A stretch of 64,000 nt of DNA from Syntrophaceae bacterium (GCA_013177825.1 JABLXX010000001.1:62001-126000), one strand, 5' to 3'; counted from the stretch's first letter, positions 53,980-62,693 are shown. Notes: generated by a model not told the origin, from the sequence alone. Numbers and translations: made by a program.

Positions 53980-55659
53980 ATGTCTAATAAAGGTCAAAAA
54001 GATACTGTGATGCCACCGCTCCAATGGCCAAAGGCGGGTGTCATCACGGTAAAATATGAAGGTGAAATTCAGGATGTCTGGGCCTGCCGATACGGAACCC
54101 TTACGGAACTTATGAAGGCTGGTGTGGCCAAGTACGGGAATAAGCAAATGTGGTATTTCCCCGAAAACAACCTGCGCTGGTCTTACAACGACTTCAACTC
54201 CGTCGTTAACAACGTCGCTTTTTGCCTGAGTCAGGATTACGGCGTGCAAAAGGGTGACCGTGTCGCCTTAATGATGAACAATGTGCCCGCAGCTTTTGTC
54301 GCCTACCTGGCGCTGTCTCAGATCGGTGCTATATCGGTTATTATAAACGCACGACTCGCATCCGAGGAAGCACAGCGCCAGCTGGAGGATGCCGGGTGCG
54401 TTGCATTGGTCATCGAGGCCCGCCTTTGGGATGACATGAAAAGAGTTGTCAGTTCATTGACCGGGCTTCAGCATATTTTTATTGCGGAAGGTGATGCTGC
54501 TGATGGGGCGGTTGCGTTTTCACAATTGATGGAAAAAAAGGCCTTACGGGAAGTGATTGCCGATGTTAGCGAACGAGACATTTGCAGCCTGCTTTATACC
54601 TCGGGGACGACGGGCCGTCCCAAGGGAACAATCATCACACACCGGGGCCTCATCAATAATGCACTAAATGGCATAAACTGCGCCACGCACATCTATAACG
54701 CACCCTTTGAAGAATGGCGGCAGTTAATTCTGACCCCCTTCTTCCATGTGACTACGCTCCATTCGCTCGTGAACTTCACCCTCCTTGGTGCCTCCTCCAT
54801 AGTCATACCGATGTTCAAAGCCAAAGAGGCCGTGGACCTAATCATCGATGAAAAGATCAATTTCATGATCATCGTTACGGCTATGTTCTGGCTCATGCGG
54901 ATGCAACCACGCTACCCAGAAATGGTAAAGGCTAAGTCCCTAAAATACATAATGCAGGGCGGATCTCCCATGCCACCAGAACTCTTCAAGGAACTGTTCA
55001 AGGATTTTCCGGATGCCCGTGTGGGGAACGGGTATGGATTCACGGAAGGCACTTCCCTTGGCTGGCTCACGTTACTGGGGGGGGACTGGGACATCCTTAT
55101 CAAGAAAGCGGGAAGTGTTGGCGGGACGTTGGGCAACACCATGTTGAGGATCACAGACAGCAATCTGCAGGACGTCCCACGCGGACGGACTGGCGAGATC
55201 TTGGCTGCTAGTCCGGGGATTAGTCCGGGCTACTGGAATCTTCCTGATGAAACGGCAAAGAGCTTCATCCTCGACGAAGAAGGACGCCGCTGGTTCCGCA
55301 CGGGCGACCTCGGATACATGGATGATGATGGTTACACTTACCTTGTAGACCGAGCTAAGGACATGATCATCCGGGGAGGTGAAAACGTCTATTGTGTGGA
55401 GTTGGAGAACCTGATCAGTCAACATTCGAAGGTGCTCGAGGTCGGTGTCGTCGGGGTTCCAGACAACGTCTTGGGTGAAAAGATCAAGGCTGTCGTGTTT
55501 CCCCTCCCCGGTGAAACGGTGACCGAAGACGAGATAAAGGACTTCTGCCGCAGCCGCATTGCCCGTTACAAGGTTCCGGATTACGTCGTATTCACGGATC
55601 AGTTATTGCCCAAGAACCCAGGAGGAAAACTCATCAAAAAAGAATTAAAAAGCATATAA
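53980..55659 (+). CDS. AMP-dependent acyl-CoA ligase
   Basis: A 559-residue adenylate-forming ligase. Markers are LLYTSGTTGRPKGTIITHRG, GNGYGFTEGTS, WFRTGDLGYMDDDGYTYLVDRAKDMIIRGGENVYCVELE and the catalytic lysine in PKNPGGKLIKKEL. It forms an acyl-CoA from an acid, ATP and CoA in the cytoplasm. AAGGAGGGAG precedes the ATG. It lies between the kinase and the phosphotriesterase-family gene and is unlike the ligase in the liv operon. Confidence 0.94.
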   Translation: MSNKGQKDTVMPPLQWPKAGVITVKYEGEIQDVWACRYGTLTELMKAGVAKYGNKQMWYFPENNLRWSYNDFNSVVNNVAFCLSQDYGVQKGDRVALMMNNVPAAFVAYLALSQIGAISVIINARLASEEAQRQLEDAGCVALVIEARLWDDMKRVVSSLTGLQHIFIAEGDAADGAVAFSQLMEKKALREVIADVSERDICSLLYTSGTTGRPKGTIITHRGLINNALNGINCATHIYNAPFEEWRQLILTPFFHVTTLHSLVNFTLLGASSIVIPMFKAKEAVDLIIDEKINFMIIVTAMFWLMRMQPRYPEMVKAKSLKYIMQGGSPMPPELFKELFKDFPDARVGNGYGFTEGTSLGWLTLLGGDWDILIKKAGSVGGTLGNTMLRITDSNLQDVPRGRTGEILAASPGISPGYWNLPDETAKSFILDEEGRRWFRTGDLGYMDDDGYTYLVDRAKDMIIRGGENVYCVELENLISQHSKVLEVGVVGVPDNVLGEKIKAVVFPLPGETVTEDEIKDFCRSRIARYKVPDYVVFTDQLLPKNPGGKLIKKELKSI

Positions 55660-55672
55660 ATTGAGGGAAACC

Positions 55673-56653
55673 ATGAAAACGATACAGTCAGTCGCCGGCC
55701 CCATAGATGTCGCCAGTCTGGGAAAGACATTAATCCATGAGCATTTCTTGTTCGGTTATCCCGGATGGGAGGGGGATGCCAGCGTCGCTGGCCAATTCGA
55801 TTATAAAGCATGTATCCAGGCCGGTCTGCAAATGGCTGAAAAAGTCAAAGCACATGGTGTTAAAACTATTGTGGATGCAACTCCAAACGATATGGGGCGC
55901 AATCCCACCCTCCTTAAGGAAATTGCAGAAAAGAGCGGTCTGAACATCATCTGTGCATCGGGTTACTACTCGGAAGCAGAGGGTGCCAGCCCTTATTTCA
56001 AGGCATGGAGCAAATTCGGAGACGGTGTAAAACAGATTTATGATGTGTTTAAGAAAGAGACCACTGAAGGAATCGGGGCGACAAGAATTAAGTCAGGAGT
56101 TCTCAAGCTCGCATCGAGCAAAGGGATTATCACCGATTATGAACGGATGTTCTTTAAGGCGGCGGCCTTGGTCTCTCAGGAAGAAGGCATCCCCATCGTG
56201 ACACATACGGAGGAGGGCACTCAAGGTCTCGAACAAACGGATCTTCTTTTGTCAGCGGGGGTGGACCCTAAGCGGATCATGATCGGTCATATTTGCGGCA
56301 GTACGAACATGGAATACCTGCTCTCCATTCTCGAAAAAGGCGTGTACATCGGTTTTGACCGATTCGGCATCGAGGGAATTGCCGGAACACCCAAGGATTC
56401 CCGGCGTGAGGCCTGCCTGATCGGTCTGTTGGGCATGGGGTATACCTCGCAGATAATGATCTCCCATGATTGGGTAAATTATTGGCTGGGGAGGCAAGGA
56501 GTATCGGCTATCATATCGATTGTCATGCCGAACTGGAAACCAACCCATCTCTTTGAGGATGTCCTGCCTATACTGGAGAAAGCTGGTGTGAAAGCTGACC
56601 AAGTAGAGTCCATGCTCAACGAGAACCCGCGTCGGTTCTTCGCCGGATCATGA
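55673..56653 (+). CDS. phosphotriesterase-family metal hydrolase (lactonase-like)
   Basis: A 326-residue binuclear-metal amidohydrolase from the ATG at 55673. All metal ligands of the family are seen: LIHEHFL (HxH), the carboxylated lysine in SGVLKLASS, PIVTHTEEGT, IGHICGS and ISHDWVN. In the phosphotriesterase-like lactonases this site opens acyl lactones. A lactone or ester substrate is more likely than an organophosphate. GAGGGAAACC lies upstream; the ligase stop is 13 bases earlier. Confidence 0.92.
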   Translation: MKTIQSVAGPIDVASLGKTLIHEHFLFGYPGWEGDASVAGQFDYKACIQAGLQMAEKVKAHGVKTIVDATPNDMGRNPTLLKEIAEKSGLNIICASGYYSEAEGASPYFKAWSKFGDGVKQIYDVFKKETTEGIGATRIKSGVLKLASSKGIITDYERMFFKAAALVSQEEGIPIVTHTEEGTQGLEQTDLLLSAGVDPKRIMIGHICGSTNMEYLLSILEKGVYIGFDRFGIEGIAGTPKDSRREACLIGLLGMGYTSQIMISHDWVNYWLGRQGVSAIISIVMPNWKPTHLFEDVLPILEKAGVKADQVESMLNENPRRFFAGS

Positions 56654-56835
56654 CAAATAGTTGAGTGTATTGAACACCGGCAAAACCGCTTAGCTTGGAG
56701 TTTATCCCTTCTCTTTTTGCCCTGTTCTATGAGCCCCGAGATTCGGTAGAGGTGAAGAGCGAAGGAGTCCCTTGATTGATGTGGGGGATCGGCAGAAGGA
56801 AAAGATGAAGAATACTAATAAAGGAGCAAGAAATT

Positions 56836-57843
56836 ATGTGGAAGTTGGAACCCAGCGATGAGTATATGCATCCTGTTGAAGAAGCAAAGAATTTTAACGA
56901 AAGCATGTACTTCAATGTTTTTGATGCAGAAAAAAAAGTGGGTGGTTTCTTCCGAATCGGAAATCGCCCGAACGAGGGATATGCCGAGACGACAATATGT
57001 CTCTACCTCCCCGACGGGAGTGTGGCCTTCATGTTCAACCGTCCAAAGATAGTGGGGAATGAAGCATTTGACGCCGGCGGGATGAAATTCGAAGCTTTGG
57101 AACCCTTCAAGAAACTTTCCATCACCTATGATGGAAAGGTGCTCCTTCTTAGCAATCCCTTGGAGATGAACAACCCCAAGAAAGCCTTTGCTGAGAATCC
57201 TTATCTCGATTGCTCTGTGCGGTTGGAATATATTGGCCTATCTCCCATGTTCGGCGGAGAGCCCATGGAAGAAAAGAAACTAAGTGAACATGCGGAAATG
57301 GTAAACTTCGCCCGGAGACACTATGAACAGCATGTAGCGGGAAAAGGGGACATCCGTATAGGAGACCGGAGTTGGCAAATCGACGGTTTCGGCGTGCGGG
57401 ACCACTCATGGGGGCCTCGCTACTGGCAATCTATATGGTATTATCGCTGGATGACGGCGAATTTCGGCGCCGATTTCGGCTTCATGATAAGCCTCATTGC
57501 AATGCGCGACGGCACGAAAGTGCGTTCCGGCATGGTGTTCACCGAAGGCCGCTACGATTTGATCAAAGACAATGATATTCAGACGGAGTGGATGGGAGAA
57601 GATCGTTACCACAAACGGCTTCTCATTACCGCCAGAACGGCGAACGATACTTACGAAATCGATGGAAATGTCCTCTCCCTCCTGCCTTTGCGCAATCAGC
57701 GTGTTTCTCCGGAAGGAGAAACATTGGCAACGCGGATCTCCGAAGGCATGACGGAGTGGAAGTGTCGAGGGAAGGTCGGCTACGGTCTTTCGGAATACCT
57801 GGATCAGCTTGTTGACGGAAAGGCCGTTGGGGCGACTTCATGA
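56836..57843 (+). CDS. DUF7064/DUF7065-like protein
   Basis: A 335-residue protein without signal peptide. The segment IDGFGVRDHSWGPRYW near residue 190 matches the conserved RDHSWGPR of the AttH-like, lipocalin-related DUF7064 group, and ESMYFNVFDAEKKVGGFFRIG at the start fits the paired N-terminal half. Such proteins often sit beside APH-fold kinases and acyl-CoA enzymes in steroid or lipid catabolic clusters (general knowledge). The enzymatic role is unknown. AAGGAGCAAG precedes the ATG. Low-GC codon use as in the rest of the island. Confidence 0.75.
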   Translation: MWKLEPSDEYMHPVEEAKNFNESMYFNVFDAEKKVGGFFRIGNRPNEGYAETTICLYLPDGSVAFMFNRPKIVGNEAFDAGGMKFEALEPFKKLSITYDGKVLLLSNPLEMNNPKKAFAENPYLDCSVRLEYIGLSPMFGGEPMEEKKLSEHAEMVNFARRHYEQHVAGKGDIRIGDRSWQIDGFGVRDHSWGPRYWQSIWYYRWMTANFGADFGFMISLIAMRDGTKVRSGMVFTEGRYDLIKDNDIQTEWMGEDRYHKRLLITARTANDTYEIDGNVLSLLPLRNQRVSPEGETLATRISEGMTEWKCRGKVGYGLSEYLDQLVDGKAVGATS

Positions 57844-57859
57844 AGACGTCTGACAAGAT

Positions 57860-58020
57860 CAAGCTGGCAGAGCACCTTGGGAAATCTTCACACACGCTTC
57901 CCGCAGATATTCGATGATCTGCTCCGCCATAAATCGCTTTCGACTCATCCTGCCCTCCTCGCGAATCCAGTCTTATGCCGTTATCCTAACATAAAACTGG
58001 AAACGTTGAGGGGCAGGTCA
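57860..58020 (-). mobile_element. truncated IS3-family fragment (left end and start of orfA)
   Basis: Leftward, from TGACCTGCCCCTC at 58020, the sequence reaches an ATG at 57948 encoding MSRKRFMAEQIIEYLREACVKISQG and then breaks off near 57860. It is clearly related to the fragment ending at 51690 but not identical (MSRKRF versus altered bases there). The IS end lies only 5 bases from the tungstate ATPase stop codon at 58026. Confidence 0.85.
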
Positions 58021-58025
58021 AGTTT

Positions 58026-59117
58026 CTATTTCCGGATCAGGTGGACCGCCGTGGCCTTGAAGGAGGCGTCGACGGCGCTCCCCTCTTCAAGCGTCAGGTC
58101 TTCCACGGACGAGGCCGTCACGTATGCCGTGATCGGAAATCCGCAGTCCAGCAGAACCTTGTAGAAAAGGCCCATGGGAACGACATTCGCGATCCTTCCA
58201 TGGAAAACATTCCGGGCGCTTGCTCCGCCTGTCGGGAAGTTTGTAGACAGGGTGACCTGCTCCGGGCGGATACAGCACAGGACCGGATCCCCGATCCGTC
58301 CGATTCCGACTGCCTCGATCCGGCCGCCGGATATCTGCACGGTCACCGTTCCCGCCCCTGTCCCGGCGATTTCACCGCCAAGAACCGTTTCCACGCCCAC
58401 GAAGGAGGCGACGAACTCGTCCAGGGGATGGTTCATGACCTCCTCGGGGGCGCCGACCTGAACGATTCCCCCTTGTTTCATGATCGCCATCCGGTCGGAG
58501 AGGCGAAGGGCCTCGACGCGGTCGTGGGTGGCCATCACAGCGGTGGTTTTCGTTTACCGGAGGATCCGCTGCAGGTCGTCCATCAGACCTTCCCGGGTGG
58601 GCGGGTCGAGGGAAGAAAAGGGCTCGTCGAGAAAGATGATCTCCGGTTCCACGGCGAAGGCCCGGGCCAGGCTCGTCCTCTGGGCCTCCCCGCCGGAGAG
58701 CTTCCGGGCATGTCGCCCCGTCAGATGTCCGATGCCGAAGCGCTCCATGCATTCCGTAACGGTCCGGCGGATGACGTCGCGGTCTGCCCCCCGGAGCTTG
58801 AGGCCCGAGGCCACGTTGGACTCGACGGTTCCGTCGAAGAGCAATGGCTCCTGGAAGACCATGGCGATTCTCCGCCGGTATTCCAGAAGGCCGTTTCCCG
58901 CCTCCACGGCATCTCCGCGGAAGGAAAGGGCGCCCCTGCGGCGGGGCAGGAGGCAGGCCAGCACGAGCAGAAGGGTCGATTTTCCGGCCCCGTTCGGACC
59001 GATGAGGGACAGGACCTCGCCTTCCCGGATGCAGAATTCGGGAATGTCCAGGACGGCGACACCGCCCCTGCGCACCTCCAGATCCCGAATCAGAAGGACG
59101 GCTCCGGAATCGTTCAT
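58026..59117 (-). pseudogene. tupC: tungstate/molybdate ABC ATPase interrupted by an in-frame TAA
   Basis: The full reading frame is 363 codons. Residues 40-48 are Walker A (GPNGAGKST), followed by VFQEPLLFDG, signature LSGGEAQR, and Walker B IIFLDEPFSSLD. After LQRILR comes a TAA at 58554-58556; then the same frame continues TKTTAVMATHDRVEALRLSD (H-loop) and a C-terminal oxyanion-regulatory domain. One base change (for example from GAA) would restore it. A GTG/ATG 15 bases further could restart translation, giving two fragments. Without the H-loop the first fragment should be inactive. It is the last gene of the transporter operon, its start overlapping tupB (ATGA). Confidence 0.85.
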
Positions 59118-59812
59118 CGCGGCCTCTGCTGCTGCTGGATGGCGGTAAGGATGGAATTGATGACGAAGGCCAGGAGCAGCAGGATGATCCCCAGCGCAAT
59201 GGCGATGTCGAAGTTGCCCTTGCCCGTCTCCATGACGGTGGCCGTCGTGAGGACGCGTGTGTAACCCTTGATGTTACCGCCGACCATGATGGAGGCACCG
59301 ACCTCGGAGATGACGCCTCCGAAACCCGCCATGACCGCCGCAAGGAGGGGCAGCTTCGCTTCCTTCATGAGCATCCAGACCATCTGGAGGCGGGTGGCCC
59401 CGAGGGCCAGGATCTGGAGGCGCAGGTTTTTCGGGAGGTGCTGGATGGCCGCGAGGGTGATTCCCATGACGATCGGCGTGGCGATGATGGCCTGGGCGAT
59501 GACGATGGCCGTCGGTGTGTAGAGGATCTCCATGAAGCCGAAGGGCCCGTTTCGCCAGAGGAAGATCGACACGAACAGGCCCACGACCACCGGCGGCAGC
59601 CCCATGCCGGTGTTGATGAGGCTGATGACGAGCCGCTTGCCGGGAAACTCCGTCAAGGCGACGGTGGTGCCCACGGACATACCGAAAATCAGGCTGATTC
59701 CCGTGGCCGCTCCGGAAACCTGGAGGGAGAGCCAGGTGATGCCCAGGACCTCCCGGTCAAACGAAAAGAGAAGGTAAAAGGCCTGCCGGATGCCTTCAAG
59801 GATCAGGTCCAA
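59114..59812 (-). CDS. tupB: tungstate ABC transporter permease
   Basis: A 232-residue permease. It has five or six hydrophobic segments and the BPD-type coupling loop ALGATRLQMVWMLMKEAKLPLLAAVMAGFGGVISEVGAS, close to TupB/ModB. MGLPPVVVGLFVSIFLW is typical of TupB. It forms the channel for oxyanion uptake. The ATPase gene starts within its stop. Confidence 0.92.
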   Translation of the reverse strand: MDLILEGIRQAFYLLFSFDREVLGITWLSLQVSGAATGISLIFGMSVGTTVALTEFPGKRLVISLINTGMGLPPVVVGLFVSIFLWRNGPFGFMEILYTPTAIVIAQAIIATPIVMGITLAAIQHLPKNLRLQILALGATRLQMVWMLMKEAKLPLLAAVMAGFGGVISEVGASIMVGGNIKGYTRVLTTATVMETGKGNFDIAIALGIILLLLAFVINSILTAIQQQQRPR

Positions 59813-59947
59813 AATTCACCTGCGGATTCTGCGATGGTGAAACCCGCCGCGACGATCCGCCTTCGATCGCCGCGGCGGGCAGGTTCTTCATTCAGCCCGG
59901 ATCGGGTCTGCCGCAGCACGGGAAACGGGCGGCGGCATTCCAGCCGG

Positions 59948-60820
59948 TTACTTGCCCAGGGACTCCTCTTTCTTCCCGGCATCCGGGAAGAAAAGGGGCG
60001 ATCCGAATTTTTCCACGCCGAAGGTTCCGATGATCTTCTGGGTCTCCGGGGCCACCATGAAGTCCGCGAAGGCCTTGGCGCCGTCGGCGTTGATCTTCTT
60101 GAACTTGGCCGGATTGACCGGAATCACCGAATAAACGTTCAGCAGGATGGCGTCTCCCTGGTTGAGGATATCGAGTCCCAGGTTCTTCTTCAGGGCCAGG
60201 TAGGTGCCCCGGTCCGCCAGGGTGTAAGCCTTTTTCTCCGCCGCGACGTTCAGGGTCTGGCCCATGCCGAGACCCGTCTGCTGGTACCACGTTTCCTTTT
60301 CGGGATTGATGCCGGCGGCCTTCCAGATGCCTTTTTCCTTCGCATGGGTTCCCGAATTGTCACCCCTGGACATGAAGAGCGCCTTCGAGAGGGCGATCTG
60401 CTTGAAGGCGGCCGCCGCGCTCTTGGACATCTTGACTGTCGCAGGGTCACCCGGGGGGCCGACGACGATGAAGTCGTTGTGCATGACCAGGGTGCGTTTC
60501 GTGCCGTTACCCTCCGCCATGAAAGCCTTCTCCGCGGCAGGCGAATGGACGAGAAGCACGTCCGCCTCGCCCTTCTTGCCCATCGCCATGGCCTGACCGG
60601 AACCGACGGCGATGGTCTTCACGAAGTAGCCTGTCTTCTTCTCGAAGATGGGGATCAGGACGTCCAGCAGGCCCGAGTCCTGGGTGCTGGTCGTCGTTGC
60701 CAGGATCAGGTTCTTCATCGTTGCCGGCGCCGCCGTGGCGTTGCCTGCCATTCCGACAGCCAGAACCAGCGCGAGGACGACGGCCAGCAAAGCCGTCCGC
60801 AGATACGATCGTTTCATCAT
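59948..60820 (-). CDS. tupA: tungstate-binding protein TupA
   Basis: A 290-residue periplasmic protein from the ATG at 60820, with AAGGAGG 8 bases upstream. Signal peptide residues about 5-30 (cleavage near ATA-A). The mature protein opens with ILATTTSTQDSGLLDVLIPIF; the TTTSTQDSGLL segment is the TupA oxyanion-binding signature. Further markers are AVGSGQAMAMGKKGEADVLLVHS and SRGDNSGTHAKE. It captures tungstate (possibly molybdate) for tungsten enzymes such as aldehyde:ferredoxin oxidoreductases or formate dehydrogenases. Confidence 0.94.
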   Translation of the reverse strand: MMKRSYLRTALLAVVLALVLAVGMAGNATAAPATMKNLILATTTSTQDSGLLDVLIPIFEKKTGYFVKTIAVGSGQAMAMGKKGEADVLLVHSPAAEKAFMAEGNGTKRTLVMHNDFIVVGPPGDPATVKMSKSAAAAFKQIALSKALFMSRGDNSGTHAKEKGIWKAAGINPEKETWYQQTGLGMGQTLNVAAEKKAYTLADRGTYLALKKNLGLDILNQGDAILLNVYSVIPVNPAKFKKINADGAKAFADFMVAPETQKIIGTFGVEKFGSPLFFPDAGKKEESLGK

Positions 60821-60846
60821 TGTATGAACCTCCTTGGAGTATTTGA

Positions 60847-61689
60847 TTATTTTTTCATCTTCCACTCATCGGAATTGGGGAAGAACAGCGGGCTGCCGTA
60901 TTTGTCCTTGCCGAAGTCACGCACGATCAGCTGGCCTTTTCCCGGCGAGGTCAGCCAGGCGATAAAGGTTGCCGCATCTTTGGCGTTGACCTGCGGGAAC
61001 TTCTGAGGATTGACCGGTATCAGGGAAATGAAGTTCAGAAGCGCCTCGTCGCCCTCGACCAGCACGGCCAGCTTGATGTCCTTCTGCAGGGACAGGTAGG
61101 TCGCCCGGTCGATGAAGGTGTAAGCCTTCTGCTGATCGGCATAGCGCAGCGTGGCGACGTTCCCCTCGGAGCCCTTCTCGTAGATTTTATACCAGGCGCC
61201 GGCGGGCTTCATTCCCGCCTGATCCCAAATGACCATCTCCGCCACATGAGTCCCGGACTTGTCGCCCCGGCTGATGAAGAGAGCATTCTTCGCGGAGAGT
61301 GCCTTCAGGGCGTCGGCGGCCTTTTTCATCCCCTTGATCCCCGCTGGATCCGCGGCCGGCCCGACGATGACGAAGTCGTTGTACATGAACGGAATCCGCT
61401 TTGTACCGTATCCGTCTTTGATGAATTTCTCCTCGAGGGACTTGGCATGGACCATGACAAGATCCACGTTCCCATTCGTGGCGATTTTCAGGGCCGCACC
61501 CGTCCCGGCCCCCACGTGACGGACCCGGATGCCCGTATCCTGCTCGAAGCGGTCTTCCAGGAGAGACACAATCCCGGAATCGATGGGACCGATCGTGCTG
61601 GACAGAAGAAGGAAGCCCTCTCCCGCCTGACACGGCCCGGTGAAGAGAAGCACAAGGAAGAGGACGAATGAGAAAACGGATTTTTTCAT
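60847..61689 (-). CDS. second TupA-like oxyanion-binding protein, altered site
   Basis: A 280-residue periplasmic protein with a signal peptide (residues 1-22). It is homologous along its length to the neighbouring TupA (VGAGTGAALKIATNGNVDLVMVHA, SRGDKSGTHVAE, FGKDKYGSPLFFPNS). The TTTSTQDSG ligand loop is replaced by SSTIGPIDSG, so binding specificity may differ. It starts 3 bases after the regulator stop and ends 27 bases before tupA. Tandem duplication followed by divergence is the simplest explanation. Confidence 0.9.
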   Translation of the reverse strand: MKKSVFSFVLFLVLLFTGPCQAGEGFLLLSSTIGPIDSGIVSLLEDRFEQDTGIRVRHVGAGTGAALKIATNGNVDLVMVHAKSLEEKFIKDGYGTKRIPFMYNDFVIVGPAADPAGIKGMKKAADALKALSAKNALFISRGDKSGTHVAEMVIWDQAGMKPAGAWYKIYEKGSEGNVATLRYADQQKAYTFIDRATYLSLQKDIKLAVLVEGDEALLNFISLIPVNPQKFPQVNAKDAATFIAWLTSPGKGQLIVRDFGKDKYGSPLFFPNSDEWKMKK

Positions 61690-61692
61690 GAT

Positions 61693-62625
61693 TCAGCTCC
61701 TTTCCGAATGGATGGTGTGCAGAACGCGGCCTGCACGGTGAAAATCATACCCTCCCAGCCGTTCCACGCTCCGCTGGAAGGACAGACTCTGCAGGCCTTC
61801 GAGAAAGGCCTGAACGCCCATGCTGAAAAAGGTGGCCTGCCGGAGGACCATGTCGAAACTCTCCGTGGCCAGGGGAACCATTTCCAGGCCCAGGAGCCTG
61901 GCTACGGCGGATGAGGCGATTCCTGCGTCGGCGTCTCCCGTAAGTACGGTCAGGCCGACGTCCATGTGGGTGAAAACCACCCGGTCATACCCCGGAAGGA
62001 TCTCCGGTTCAGCCCCTGCCTTCTTCAGGTGATAGTCCAGCAGGATGCGGGTGCCGGCACCAGGCTGGCGATTCACGATCCGCGCCCGCATCCGGATGAG
62101 ATCGTCGAATCCGCGTATCTCGAGAGGGTTGCCTTTTGCCGTTATCAGGCCGATCTCCCGGTTGAAGAGGTGAACCACCACCCAGCCTGCTCCCTGCAGG
62201 TATTGTGCAATAGCCGCAGGGGTGTTGTATTCGCCGCTTGCCGGGTCGATGATATGCGTCCAGGCGAGGTCGGTATAACCTTTTCCGAGGGCCTTCAAAC
62301 CGTCGGCACTCCCGGTGCTGGCCGTGAAGATGTAGAATTCGGGATGAGACGCCTTGAGCGTCGCCAGAAGCATGTCGAGAACGGGATCGTTGCTTCCCGC
62401 CGCAAGCAGGGCGCCCTCGATCCGGGTGCTCTTCCGGCGGGCCTCCTGGAGTCCATCGCCTGCCCGAGTCCGGATCCAGTCATCGACCAGCGCCTTCGGG
62501 AAAAGCCATTTCCCCGTCACCCGGGTTGCCGGGATCCGGCGGGCCTTGATGAGGGCGTAAACTTGTTTTTCATGGATATCCAGGTAGTCGGCCACTTCCT
62601 TCGTATTCATGAATTCGTTCGGCAT
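61693..62625 (-). CDS. HTH regulator with periplasmic-binding-like ligand domain
   Basis: A 310-residue protein. Residues 1-55 form an excisionase/MerR-type helix-turn-helix (MNTKEVADYLDIHEKQVYALIKARRIPATRVTGKWLF). Residues about 70-300 match a PBP-like domain (AAGSNDPVLDMLLATLKASHP, GTRILLDYHLKKAG, VGLTVLTGDADAGIASSAVARLLGLEMVPLATESFDMVL) related to molybdate-binding proteins. It should sense the oxyanion or cofactor state in the cytoplasm and control the transporter operon. First gene of the unit; low-GC promoter upstream. Confidence 0.9.
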   Translation of the reverse strand: MPNEFMNTKEVADYLDIHEKQVYALIKARRIPATRVTGKWLFPKALVDDWIRTRAGDGLQEARRKSTRIEGALLAAGSNDPVLDMLLATLKASHPEFYIFTASTGSADGLKALGKGYTDLAWTHIIDPASGEYNTPAAIAQYLQGAGWVVVHLFNREIGLITAKGNPLEIRGFDDLIRMRARIVNRQPGAGTRILLDYHLKKAGAEPEILPGYDRVVFTHMDVGLTVLTGDADAGIASSAVARLLGLEMVPLATESFDMVLRQATFFSMGVQAFLEGLQSLSFQRSVERLGGYDFHRAGRVLHTIHSERS

Positions 62626-62693
62626 GGCTGCGTATCCTCGAAGTTTCGTCCATAGCGGATTTGGGACAGGGAATCAAGACGAAGACGTACCAT

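Larger units (their letters stand above)
51691..57860 (+). mobile_element. low-GC accessory island bracketed by IS3 fragments
   Basis: Five co-oriented genes with visibly lower GC and different codon choice (more A/T-ending codons) lie between two IS3-family fragments of the same orientation. The flanking chromosome is high-GC. No integrase gene is present. The layout suggests acquisition by an IS-bounded, composite-transposon-like event or recombination between IS copies. The boundaries are inferred from the IS ends and composition. Confidence 0.7.

Noticed and set aside
58554-58556. Recoded stop (selenocysteine or pyrrolysine) in the tungstate ATPase
   Set aside because: The codon is TAA, not TGA or TAG, and family members do not carry a special residue there; a nonsense mutation or sequencing error is simpler.
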